From contig LATX02000013.1 in the NCBI GenBank assembly GCA_001466705.2, forward strand, positions 248,001 to 312,000: a stretch of 64,000 nt of DNA, in the 5' to 3' direction. Below, in pieces: positions 36,831-48,193 of this stretch (position 1 is the first letter of the stretch; each line of letters begins with the position of its first letter). The stretch is from Moniliophthora roreri (lineage: Eukaryota; Basidiomycota; Agaricomycetes; Agaricales; Marasmiaceae). The notes beneath the pieces were generated by a model. That model was not told the DNA's origin. It saw only the letters and a program-made list of their open reading frames with translations, and searched no databases. A program made the translations under genes and the position numbers.

Positions 36831-37370
36831 TGTTACGTTTTCTTTACGTTTTCCTTCTCTTTCCCCCTTTCAGACCCTATGCTTCTCTCTCCCCTCGGAC
36901 TCATACACCTTCCCAGCCCCCTTCTCCCCTCTCTACATGCTTCTCATTATCATCGGACTCGTACACCTTCCCTACCCCCTTTTACCTATCCTTTTGTATT
37001 ATTCACATCCCAATAGCTTTGGGAATTCTTATGCCTTCTTACCTTCTTTTCCCATCCCATTCTATGACTGTGGAGTATTAACTGCCGATACCGACAGTCA
37101 TTACTCAAGACACATTACTATTTAGCCGACGGTTACCGCTTACATAGAACATACTTAGTAGTCAAGTTTGTAACGTACTTAAGTGCTCAAGCTGAGACTC
37201 TAGTCTCCAGCTTGACCTGGTTAATCTAAGCTTGTGTCAACGCAACGAGACGGACCTCTGAACTTCAGCATCGGCTGAACGAACTCGAACTTGAACTTAG
37301 AAACTACTCGTGAAGGGCCCTTCCTTTCATAGGTAGTTGAAGTTAACGTTGCTGCACAAGTAACGTAACA
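36831..37370 (+). repeat. gypsy-1 5' LTR
   Basis: Starts TGTTACG and ends GTAACGTAACA. It contains CAGCTTGACCT (37208-37218), which is complementary to the putative primer site after the LTR. Confidence 0.9.
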
Positions 37371-37372
37371 TA

Positions 37373-37383
37373 AGGTCAAGCTG
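37373..37383 (+). promoter_or_regulatory. Putative self-complementary primer-binding site of gypsy-1
   Basis: AGGTCAAGCTG, 2 nt after the 5' LTR, is the exact complement of 37208-37218 inside the LTR (11 nt). The same decamer follows the gypsy-2 LTR. The usual tRNA-type TGG start of a primer site is absent. Confidence 0.55.
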
Positions 37384-37419
37384 ATCGATTGCCGACCTAT
37401 CCAGGTTTAGGCATCACTA

Positions 37420-38799
37420 AAGGACGACAAGACGCCGCCATGGACAGAACGACAGCTCGAGCAAGACATCGCTGAGGCAGAAGCACGCCGGCGTGGGCTA
37501 CAAACCCAATCCATATCGAATCCTGGTGGACAAGCGATCCCACCGCTAACCCGAGCGTCACGATGAGAACTACTGACCCTCTTGCACTCGCCATTGCCAA
37601 CGAGTTGGCCTCTAACCGAGACACTCAAAGAAGACCCAGAAACAAAGAGAATCTCGACCCTATTATCTATTCCGACTGGATCAAAACTGACCGAATTCGA
37701 AGAGAGATTATCGCCGAACACACCGAAATTGCCAGAATTGGATACATTGAATACATCATCAACATCTCCAGAACTAGACCCGTTCCAGCGATTACTACAA
37801 GAACTAAAGAACAGCCCCAGATCACCAAGGATACAATTGGAGGAAATGTCAGAAGATAAAAGACCATCCGGGAGCTGACCGAAGAAGGAAGAGGTGGAAG
37901 AAGCGGTTATTGGATCAGCAATGCCGGTACAAGTAGTATCAGCAGTAAAGGAGGTTAAGGCCGCTCTGCCGAGAGCATTTACGGGAGCCAGGAGGGAAGC
38001 AAAACAGTTTCTATGGGAAGTTTTGATCTATGTCGCACTTAACCCAAAGGTGTTCCCCGACGATAGGTCGAAGAAGCTGTTTCTCCTTTCCTACATGACC
38101 GATGGACCCGGAGAATTCTGGAAGAATGACAAAACTGACCTCCTGCTCGCGTTCGATCCAGAAGCAGAGAAGGTTACGTGGGCAGACTTTTTAGAGGATT
38201 TCAAGACCTCTTTTGAACCCCTCGATCCCGTGTTAAAAGCGCAGTTGGAGCTTAAAGATCTGAAGATGACGGATAGAGCCGACAAATACACGTATCAGTT
38301 CACTTACCTTGTGAAGCAAACTGGTTACAACGATGCGGCCCAGATCGTAGCCTTCAAACGAGGGCTGCCCAGGAGTTTAGCGCTCAAGATCATGACAAGA
38401 CCAGAAGGGGCCCCGACTACGATCAAAGATTGGATGAACACCGCCATCTTATTTGATGAGAGTTACAAGCAGGTGCAGGAGTATGGAAAGGTATGGGACG
38501 AAGAACATGGGGGGAAGAAACTCCAAAGGAATTTCCGAAAGAAGGAGGAAGTCGCTATCAAGCAGATCGGTGACATTGATTGGAAGGAATATATGGTGAA
38601 GGGGTTATGTTTCCGATGTGGACAAAACGGACATTGAATCAAAGACTGCCCAGATTCACTGAAGAAGGACGAGAAGAAACAAGAAGAACTGAAGAAGCTT
38701 TCGAAAGAAGAGAGATTTGCAAAGATACGAGCATTGGTGAATGAGATAGGAGAAGAAAAGGACTCGCTCCTTGACTTAATGGAACAAGAGGGTTTTTGA
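37420..38799 (+). pseudogene. gypsy-1 gag, three premature stops
   Basis: Gag builds the virus-like particle that packages the element's RNA. One frame runs from about 37420 to the TGA at 38797-38799 (end EQEGF), broken only by TGA at 37564, 37876 and 38635. The capsid part includes FLWEVLIYVALNPKVF, WADFLEDFKTSFEPLDP and YQFTYLVKQTGYND. The zinc knuckle CFRCGQNGH is cut by a TGA right after the His, before IKDC; an Arg (CGA) is expected there. No in-frame ATG was found near the start. The gag of gypsy-2 also ends in EEGF, so 38797 is the natural stop. Confidence 0.85.
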
Positions 38800-38876
38800 A
38801 ACGGCGAAAGAGGACAATGTCTCAGCCGCCGATAACCATTTCTCACTTTGTACTAGCTAAACTGGATTGAAATTCT

Positions 38877-41800
38877 ATGCACATCCCTCTCCAGTACAAA
38901 GTGGGAATGAAAATCATCGAAACGAAGGCATTGTTGGATTCAGGAGCTGGAGGACGATTCATAAGTACCACATTAGCACGGAGTCTAGGAAGGAAATGGG
39001 TTCAATTGCCGGAAAAGATCAAGGTTTTCAACATGGACGGAACAGCCAACAAGACAGCCTGGATAACACACGTGGTGGAACTGGAATTCAACATAGCCGG
39101 AAAAGGATTCAGGGAGAACTTTATGATATCAGGAATTGGAGACGAAGAGATGATCTTGGGACTCCTCTGGTTATGATACCACAACCCCGCAATCAACTGG
39201 GAAACGGGGGAGATCCAGTTTCCACCTCGAAGGAAGATCCAAATCAAGAGGTTCAGAGGGGTCCTGGACAATAGCGAACTGGAAGTCCTCATCGGAGCAA
39301 AAATCACTGCCTCCCAAGAGATGGCTCATCAGCAGCAGACAGTGAAGAAGGACATCGACAAGCTCATTCCAGAGTACCTATGGGAATATCGAGATCGCTT
39401 CGAGAAAGGAAAGGCCGAATGATTCCCACCTGCTTGGACCTATGACCACGTGATCGACCTCAAACCCGACTTCGTGCCAAGAAACTGCAAACTGTACCCG
39501 CTCAGTCCCACGGAACAGATAGAGCAGGACAAATTCCTTGAAGAGAACTTACGAAAAGGTTACATTCAAAAATCAAAGTCGCCAATGGCTTCCCCTTTCT
39601 TCTTCATAGTAAAAAAGGAGAAAGGAGTGTTACGGCCGACACAAGATTATAGGGAACTCAACAAGGGAACTGTCAAGAACGCCTATTCCCTACCTCTGAT
39701 TTCGGAGCTTTTGGACAAATTAAAAGGAGCCACGGTGTTTACGAAATTAGATCTTTGAAATGGTTACAATAACATCAGGATAAAGGATGGAGGTCAATGG
39801 AAAGCCGCCTTCAAAACCAATAGAGGACTTTTCGAGCTGACGGTCATGTTTTTTGGACTAAGCAACTCCCCTGCCACTTTTCAAGCATTTATGAACGACA
39901 TTCTCTCTGACTTTATCGACGAAGGATGGTGTGTGGTCTATATAGATGACATCCTCCTTTTCTCGAAGGATCAGACTGAACACAGGGAACGGACGAAATG
40001 ACTCATGCGTCGCCTTCAGACACATGATCTGTTCCTCAAACCGGAGAAATGTGAGTTTGATGTAACAGAAGTGGTATTTTTAGGAATGGTCATACGGCCT
40101 GGCTACATTGCGATGGATCCCATAAAGCTGGCAGGAATAGCAGAATGGGAACCTCCGCAGACTGTTAAGGGAGTTCGCGTGTTCTTAGGATTCGGGAATT
40201 TCTATAGGAAGTTCATAGGGAAGTACACGCAGCTGACAAGACCCTTGAACGACCTGCTACAGAAGAACTGGAAATTCAAATGGACTAGGGAATGTCAAAT
40301 AGCCTTCGACCTCCTCAAAGCGAAATTCCTATCTGAACCAATACTCGTTATGCCAGACATCGACAAACCTTTTATCATCGAAGCCGATGCTTCCAAGTGG
40401 GCTACAGGAGCAGTCCTTAGACAGAAGGGAACGGATGGCGAATGGCACCCATGTGGGTACCTTTTGAAGTCTCTATCACCCCTGGAACGGAACTACGAAA
40501 TATACGATCGCGAGCTTTTGGCCATCTACAGAGCGTTGATGGAATGGCGACACTACCTCATGGGAGGGAAGTTTAAGGTCGTAATCCTGTCAGATCACAA
40601 GAATCTGACATACTTCCAAACGGCCCAGAAGCTGAATCGACGACAGGCCAGATGGAGCCTTTTCCTATCAGAATTTGATTTAGGACTAGTACATGTTCCA
40701 GGGAAGTCAATCACCCAGGCCGACGCTTTATCGTGACATAGTAACGAACAGGATGAAGTCGACACCGATAACGAAGATATCATCATGTTGCCAGACTGAC
40801 TGTTTATCAAAGGGATTGATCTAGGAATGAAGGACAACATTATAGAGCAATTGGGCCCAGACGACTTTCATAAGTTGGCCTTGGAACAACTGCTGGAACA
40901 AGGCATGCCGCCAATCAAATCTGCTCTATCGGACTGGAAAATTGAAGGAGGACTTCTTTTCTTCCAAGATCGGGTTTATGTGCCTAATGATACCGATCTC
41001 CGCCGCCGCATGGTGCAAAGCATACATGAGACACCAGGTGTGGGACACCCAGGTCAATGGAATACAGTTGAACAGGTACAGCGGGACTTTTGGTGGCCAG
41101 GAATGGCGAAGTTCATCAGATCTTTTGTCGATGGCTGTGTCGTATGCCAACAATCGAAAATCAACACTCATCTGACAAGGACACCTATACAACCAATCCA
41201 CGCTACACCAGATGCCTTCCCGTTTTAGGTTTGCACAATGGATCTGATTACGGATCTACCAGAATGCAATGGTATGGATAGTATTCTTGTCGTGGTGGAC
41301 CACTCCTCTACGAAGGGGGTAATTTTTATCCCATGCACCAAAACGACGGACACCACCAAGATAGTGGAACTATTAATTCAAGATCTGTACAAAAGATTCA
41401 GATTACCGGATCGTATCATATCTGATCGCGACCCCAGATTTGCTGCCGAAGTATTCCAAGAGATGGGGAAACAGCTGTCCATCAGACATTCAATAAGCAC
41501 AGCATTTCACCCACAGACTGATGGAGAAATGGAATGGGTTAATCAAGAGATTGAAGTGTATCTCAGAGCATTCTGCTCGAAGGAACAGACTCGATGGAAG
41601 GAATACCTCCCACTGGCAGAGTTTGCACATAACAATTGGACCCACTCTGTTCTCAAAAAATCCCCATTCTTTATAATGATGGGATACCACCCTCACCCAC
41701 TCCCAACAGTTTTCGAAAGGACGACAATCCCGTCAGTAGAAGAACGGCTCCAGGAGCTGAAGCAAGTTAGAGAAGAAACCGTGAGTCTATTGGAACTCAC

Positions 41801-43065
41801 AAGACAACAGATGATTNCACCCAGGTCAATGGAATACAGTTGAACAGGTACAGCGGGACTTTTGGTGGCCAGGAATGGCGAAGTTCATCAGATCTTTTGT
41901 CGATGGCTGTGTCGTATGCCAACAATCGAAAATCAACACTCATCTGACAAGGACACCTATACAACCAATCCACGCTACACCAGATGCCTTCCCGTTTTAG
42001 GTTTGCACAATGGATCTGATTACGGATCTACCAGAATGCAATGGTATGGATAGTATTCTTGTCGTGGTGGACCACTCCTCTACGAAGGGGGTAATTTTTA
42101 TCCCATGCACCAAAACGACGGACACCACCAAGATAGTGGAACTATTAATTCAAGATCTGTACAAAAGATTCAGATTACCGGATCGTATCATATCTGATCG
42201 CGACCCCAGATTTGCTGCCGAAGTATTCCAAGAGATGGGGAAACAGCTGTCCATCAGACATTCAATAAGCACAGCATTTCACCCACAGACTGATGGAGAA
42301 ATGGAATGGGTTAATCAAGAGATTGAAGTGTATCTCAGAGCATTCTGCTCGAAGGAACAGACTCGATGGAAGGAATACCTCCCACTGGCAGAGTTTGCAC
42401 ATAACAATTGGACCCACTCTGTTCTCAAAAAATCCCCATTCTTTATAATGATGGGATACCACCCTCACCCACTCCCAACAGTTTTCGAAAGGACGACAAT
42501 CCCGTCAGTAGAAGAACGGCTCCAGGAGCTGAAGCAAGTTAGAGAAGAAACCGTGAGTCTATTGGAACTCACAAGACAACAGATGATTCGAAGAGAAAAG
42601 CAGAAGTTAGACGTATTCGAAGAAGGGCAAAAGGTATGGCTAGAAGCGAAGAATCTGGCAACAGGGTACCCATCGAAGAAGCTAGCTCCGAAACGAGAAG
42701 GGCCGTTCAAAATATTCAAGGTCCTAGGACCAGTGACGTACAGGTTGGAATTACCGCATCAATAGAAAATCCACCCCGTTTTCCATGCAGCCCTTCTATC
42801 ACTGTTCAAACAGACCGAAGCCCACGGGCCGAGCTTCACAGAACCACCCCCGGACCTTATTGAAGGATTTGAAGAATACGAAGTGGAAGTAGGGCATAGA
42901 CTGAAGAAAAGACTATGAGAATTTTTAGTCTCGTACACCGGGTACGACTTGTCCCACAATCGATGGATCCAAATGGAGGGAATGGCTAACTGCCTAGACC
43001 TCCTTAAAGACTACATAAAAAGGCATCGGATAAGACCCAAAGACCCCATCTCTTCTCCTGATTAA
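38877..43065 (+). pseudogene. gypsy-1 pol with integrase and chromodomain, nine premature stops
   Basis: Polyprotein that copies and integrates the element. Protease: LLDSGAG near 38933. Reverse transcriptase: [17 protein letters not shown], then the catalytic VYIDDILLFS (about 39940). RNase [27 protein letters not shown] and SITQADAL. Integrase: an HHCC zinc finger (about 41020-41160), then the first catalytic Asp in TMDLITDLP, the second in SDRDPRF, and the Glu in VNQEIEVYL. The GPY/F segment is KREGPFKIFKVLGPV. The chromodomain reads EYEVEVGHRLKK ... FLVSYTGYDLSHNRWI. Stops: TGA at 39174, 39420, 39756, 39999, 40734, 40797 and 42916; TAG at 41226 and 42763. Everything up to 41816 is in one frame. 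After the N the frame changes by one, as expected for an artefactual duplication. Confidence 0.9.
41046..42588 (+). repeat. Exact 772-nt tandem duplication around a single N, probable assembly artefact
   Basis: Bases 41046-41816 and 41818-42588 appear identical, and 41817 is the only N in the window. The duplication falls inside integrase and would shift the reading frame. The pattern fits two overlapping contigs joined by a one-base gap. Confidence 0.85.
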
Positions 43066-43067
43066 TC

Positions 43068-44442
43068 ATGTCCAATGCAACCGCCTCCACCTCTTCCACT
43101 TCTGCTTCTGGCAGCCAGCCAGCCTGAGTCCTGAGCCCTGTTCCTACTGTGTCAGGGGAAGGACGATATGGCGAAAACATTACCTTCCCAAACGGACTCC
43201 GACCCAACCCCTATCAGCTCCTGCATCTTTTCAACTCTGAACAATACGACAACCAGATCAAAGCAGCCGCTGATCAACACAACCGACTGGAACCCTGCAT
43301 CAAAAGCCTCTTTTTCCTCAGGACCCAACGAAAGCTTTTCGAGAGAGTCATTGAAAGCTGCAGCCTCGAAATTGCCAACCAGGTGATGTACGCCTGCAAC
43401 TATCAGTTGGGGCTATCGGGTCCCATCACAGTACCGTCCACATTCCCCTATCATTCCCATTTGTCCATGCCTCCTCCTGCAGATCCCCAAGTGATGTCAG
43501 TCTACCCTGATCCCCTCTCCTTCAGTCTCCTCGACCGACTCGGACAAAGGACCAATGGAAATGGATACCCCCGACCCGACATCAACGACACCTGAAGCCT
43601 CATCTCTAGACTTACCTCCAAGCCGTGACCTGCCAACGACGAACCCGTCGCCTCTCCCCATGCCACCGCCAGTCCCGACAACACCCTCATTTATCCTGAC
43701 CCCACTCCCAATCCCGACGTCAAACCTAAGGTCGAACCTACCGACCCCTCCTCCTCGCTCCAGCCCGGAGCCTCGACGACCATTGACCCCAGAAGTCTTC
43801 AGACGCCTGAGGCCTCGATTCCTCCAGACAGTGGAAGATATCCCCGCGGTTGGAGGGGAGGTCGATCTCGAGGAGTTCAAGGACAAGGTCGAGGACGGAG
43901 AACGGGAGAATCGAATCCCTGAAAAAGAAGACGACCTACTGACTCTCAAATTGAGAAGTCCGACTCTGGCCCCGACCCTGATGACACAGCTCACTGACCA
44001 CGTCTCTGCCCTGTGTGCGGACTGGAGCGCCATTTCGCCAGACACTGCCCGCAGTACATGTGTCGTAGATGCTTCAAGACTCAGCCTGGACATACGTCTA
44101 GCCACTGCCCTGACCAACAAAGGTCTGGGCGTCTTTTGCGCCGAGGGGCTGATCCAGGCACAGACTCTGTGTCGGACGATAGCTATAATGACTATGGACC
44201 ATGGGAGAATCTCACCGGAGAATTCTGAGACACTCGTTCAAGAATACAACAGGGATGCTCAGTTACTGTTCATCGGAGCAGACCTACAGAAGGCGAGGTT
44301 CCTTTCAGTCGAGGAACACCAAGTGATGGGGTGGCAGCCGACTTCCGATGTTCCAGCAACGCCGAGGTTGAGGACAGTAGATGAGATGCCGGATACGCCG
44401 TATGATTACGACACGGAGTTGTATGGAGATGGAGAGTCTTAA
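43068..44442 (+). pseudogene. gypsy-1 third ORF with double zinc knuckle
   Basis: Begins ATG 43068, two bases after the pol stop TAA (43063-43065). The frame runs to about 44226, broken by TGA at 43125, 43593, 43626, 43920 and 43995; in each the expected codon is CGA (Arg). N-terminal part: ENITFPNGLRPNPYQLLHL and a helical region with CSLEIANQVMYACNYQ. The middle is Pro/Asp-rich with an Arg/Gly patch (GWRGGRSRGVQGQGRG). Then a knuckle CPVCGLERHFARHC (C-X2-C-X4-H-X4-C), four residues, and a second CRRCFKTQPGHTSSHC (C-X2-C-X6-H-X4-C). An acidic tail follows; near 44225 the frame probably shifts into one ending at 44442. The same knuckle pair is in gypsy-2. Function unknown; nucleic-acid binding is likely. 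Confidence 0.75.
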
Positions 44443-44481
44443 GTTATGGCAAGCGGAGTTTGCCCCTTGTTGAGGGGGTAA

Positions 44482-45021
44482 TGTTACGTTTTCTTTACGT
44501 TTTCCTTCTCTTTCCCCCTTTCAGACCCTATGCTTCTCTCTCCCCTTGGACTTATACACCTTCCCAGCCCCCTTCTCCCCTCTCTACATGCTTCTCATTA
44601 TCATCGGACTCGTACACCTTCCCTACCCCCTTTTACCTATCCTTTTGTATTATTCACATCCCAATAGCTTTGGGAATTCTTATGCCTTCTTACCTTCTTT
44701 TCCCATCCCATTCTATGACTGTGGAGTATTAACTGCCGATACCGACAGTCATTACTCAAGACGCATTACTATTTAGCTGACGGTTACCGCTTACCTAGAA
44801 CATACTTAGTAGTCAAGTTTGTAACGTACTTAAGTGCTCAAGCTGAGACTCTAGTCTCCAGCTTGACCTGGTTAATCTAAGCTTGTGTCAACGCAACGAG
44901 ACGGACCTCTGAACTTCAGCATCGGCTGAACGAACTTGAACTTGAACTTAGAAACTACTCGTGAAGGGCTCTTCCTTTCATAGGTAGTTGAAGCTAACGT
45001 TGCTGTGCAAGTAACGTAACA
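44482..45021 (+). repeat. gypsy-1 3' LTR
   Basis: 540 bp, about 98 percent identical by eye to the 5' LTR, followed by target repeat GGAAG. Confidence 0.9.
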
Positions 45022-45042
45022 GGAAGAGCCAAGAACAGAACA

Positions 45043-46265
45043 GATTACAAATAGAGGAGAATCTTTCTTCTCACTACCTTGATTAAAGAACTCACACTTG
45101 AACAGAGGTTCCAGAGAGAGATCCTCTTAGCAGAGAAGGAGGCTAGAACAGAAACCCAGACACTGAGACTATGAACCAGATTACAGACCTGCCCCTCCCT
45201 GATATCTAGATTAGGACTAGGCTTAGGAGAGCCAGCCAATGAAGAGAGAACATCAACTCAGAATGATTCTCATGAATCATTGCAACTCTGGCAACTGGAT
45301 GTAACAACACTGAGCCTCAGAACAGAAACCTTAACAGAACCATTACCAGACCCAGCTGGAACTCAGAATTCTACGTTGCTGTTGAACAGGCCAGATGAAA
45401 TGAACAGAGAGGAAGTCAACATCTCAACACCCTTAGATTCAAATACACCCCATTCCGAAAGTCTGAACTCAGAAACCATGACAACTCAGCCAACTGGAAC
45501 ATTGCTAGAGGATTTAGTTTCAGTGATCCAGGCACTATAGACCAGGACAACAAGAGACAAGAAGAAGGAGAACAAGGTTGCTGTTTCTAAGGACTTTGAT
45601 GGATCCCACAGCAAGACAAACACCTTCCTTACAGAGGTTAAACTTTACCTACAGGCTAACAAGAATATATATCCGACAGACAAAGATAAGACTTTATTCA
45701 CTCTGTTGTATATAAAGGAAGGAGCTGCTAATAAATAGATGCAGATGAAGACTGAAGAATACATGAAAGCCATAGAGGCAAAGGCACAACAACCATCCAA
45801 CATGAAACTGGAAGACAAAGTTTACATATCCTCCTGGGAAGACTTTCTTGCTGAATTTGAAAAGTCTTTCAAACCTATTGATGCAGGCACAGACATGTGA
45901 CTCGAGATGAAGGCCCTGAACAAATGACCAATTGATGAGTACATTACAGACTTTCAACTACTTGCCACTGATACCAAATACAATGATGCAGCACTTATTG
46001 ATCACTTCATGGCCAGACTCAATAGAGGCCTTCTCAATTTGTGTCTCTCAACTCCAGATCAACCAAAGGATATAGAAGGATGGTAAAATCGAGCCAGGAA
46101 GTATAACAACATGTGGCTTACCAAACAAGCTATCATTGGTGGAGCAACAGCAATGGTAGAGAAAGCAGCTAAACCTGATCTAAAGGTGAACTGCCTTTCT
46201 GATAATTTGTCTAAGATAAGACTAGTGGAAAACTACCCAAAAGATAACCTCCAAATGTCCAACTC
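45043..46265 (+). pseudogene. gypsy-2 gag relic, 5' part
   Basis: Gag text similar to gypsy-1: FLTEVKLYLQANK (about 45625), SWEDFLAEFEKSFKPIDAG (about 45830-45890), YITDFQLLATDTKYNDAA, FMARLNRGLLNL and TPDQPKDIEGW. Several TAG and TGA stops. A 1.66-kb insertion separates it from the zinc-knuckle part. Confidence 0.7.
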
Positions 46266-46270
46266 AGGTT

Positions 46271-47934
46271 GTTGTGCAAGTGTGGATCAGCATGATCAGA
46301 GTTGCTGCACCTAGAATGCCAACAAAACTCTTAGCTAGGTTGATTCTCTCTTATTGAAGCAATCTACTTCAAGGGGTTCACCTCCAGAGGAGTATATATG
46401 GGTTTTTAAAAAAGGTTTATATCACAAACACACACAAAACACAAAGAATATGGTGCACAAAGCACAAACACAAGAGCTACAGTCCTGTACAAAGACTTGA
46501 TAGCCAATATAGTCTAACTCTACAGAGTTCAAGACTTCTTTAAGACTACTACAGCACACAGCATACTGGAAAAGGTCCTAGACCAATTTCTACAAAGAGC
46601 TCAGTGCAGGTACACCCCTTGCTAAGACTCTAAGTGTGTCAAAACCTGATACCCAACACAGGCCACACTCCAAGTGCCCAAGGCTCCTTCTTGGTGTAAA
46701 GTGTCTCTTAGAAAAGTGCTATAACACACTCAAGATGTTACTCTTATCTCTTACAATGCAAGTTCATTATCAGATGTCTATCTCTCTGGAGTCAGGACCA
46801 ATCTCCAGGGCCTGAAGTAAAGAAGCAAAACTGGAATAGCACACAAATTTATACACCAAACAAACTCTTCATGTATTCACAATCAGAGGGGGCAGAGTTA
46901 CTTGAGTATGTACAAATATCTAGCTGTCCTTATATACAGTCCATGGAATATATCTACAGAAAATTATAAATAATGTCCAATAATTCAGGAAATGATAAAT
47001 AAGTGACTGAGATACTAAAAGAGGGAATATTCGGATGTCACAGAGTCTGGCCACTAGGGTATCCAACCATATCTGTGCAGGTATCTTTATTTCCAGGTGT
47101 TCTGGACTCTATAATTTGTATTTTCTCTTTTCTAAGTCGGGTATCTACGAGTGGATGGCTATATCTGTCCTGCTTCTTTACAGCATTTCCCCTTCTAGTA
47201 TTTGCACATCTGCAGAGGCCTAAATGCCAAAGTTTCCAAGGCTGGAACATGCTGTTACTGTTCCTATCTTCTTTGACAATGCACACTCAGTCTTATTTAG
47301 AACTTCTTATGTGTTAGATATTCTTTGTAGGTCTTATTGTATCTGTCTGTAGGTAGTGGATGTTCTGCGGAAGTGATTTCCTTCTCTCCGAGATGACTTT
47401 TGTACCTAGTTAGTTTATTTTGTATCGTTAGCCACTGGTGAACTCTTTATTAAGAGATCACCTGCTTTGACTTTGATCTGTATATTGACTTTGGAGGAGG
47501 ATTGTTCTGTGATTGTTCCTGTTCTAAGTCATCTTTCTGTTTTGATGTCTCCTCTGAGTACCTCTGTACCATTTGACTGCATGTTGCACTTTGCAGATGT
47601 CATAGAAAGGTAAAATAGAAATTAAAATCCTATTGATAGCACTTCAAGAGCTTGGTTAACTAGCCAATGTGTTCATTGGGCCATAGTTAGGTTCTCTACA
47701 GGTTTTGGGAGTGATCCACTTTGGATCTGATACATAGATAAGTCAGAAAGTACAGCTTAGACACCTCTGTATAGCATATCATATAGCTCTTCATACTTTC
47801 CAGGGCACCATAGCTTCTCTAAGGCAATGACTAGCAGACTGGGTTCACTCTAGTCCTTATTACCCTTTATCTCATGTCATATTAAAGTGTTCCAATTCAA
47901 AAGTAATGTAAAATGAATAAAATGGGTCTTTTCT
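46271..47934. mobile_element. Unclassified 1.66-kb insertion in gypsy-2 gag
   Basis: AGGTT lies on both sides (46266-46270 and 47935-47939). Reading across the two junctions with one AGGTT removed gives an open gag frame that runs on into the zinc knuckle, so this is a later insertion. Ends are GTTGTGCAAG and GGTCTTTTCT, without clear inverted repeats. It has short open frames only (for example 47003-47317) and no recognisable protein. Confidence 0.5.
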
Positions 47935-47939
47935 AGGTT

Positions 47940-48176
47940 TGCCATATTACTGATACTGAAGCAGCTGACTATCACCAAAAAGATCTATGCTTCCAATGTG
48001 GAAAACAAGGTCATACTAGTTGAAACTGCCTGAACAAGCTGAATGAACAAAAGAAGGAGTCAAATAAAAAGAAAACCCTAAAAGATGTGTATAACCAGAT
48101 TTGAGCAATTTATCAGGAGTACTCTAATCAAGATCAATCCCAGATCTTGAATATGATGGAAGAAGAGGGTTTTTAG
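47940..48176 (+). pseudogene. gypsy-2 gag zinc-knuckle part
   Basis: Reads DLCFQCGKQGHTS, then a TGA where Arg is expected, then NC: the C-X2-C-X4-H-X4-C knuckle. It ends MEEEGF then TAG, parallel to EQEGF in gypsy-1. Confidence 0.7.
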
Positions 48177-48193
48177 TGCAGCAGTTGAGTTTG

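Larger units (their letters stand above)
36831..45021 (+). mobile_element. Young chromodomain-type Ty3/gypsy element (gypsy-1)
   Basis: LTRs of 540 bp (36831-37370 and 44482-45021) begin TGTTACG and end CGTAACA. The target repeat GGAAG lies at 36826-36830 and 45022-45026. By eye the two LTRs differ at about ten positions, nearly all transitions. Order inside: gag, protease, reverse transcriptase, RNase H, integrase, GPY/F segment, chromodomain, then a third ORF. The element sits within gypsy-2. A 772-nt duplication with an N at 41817 probably inflates its length; about 7.4 kb would then be real. It is inactive because of 17 in-frame stops. Confidence 0.92.

Noticed and set aside
43555..44442. 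Long open frame of 295 codons in gypsy-1 as the main third-ORF product
   Set aside because: The zinc knuckles and the N-terminal part lie in another frame, continuous except for CGA-derived TGA stops. Only the last part of this frame (after about 44225) looks real.
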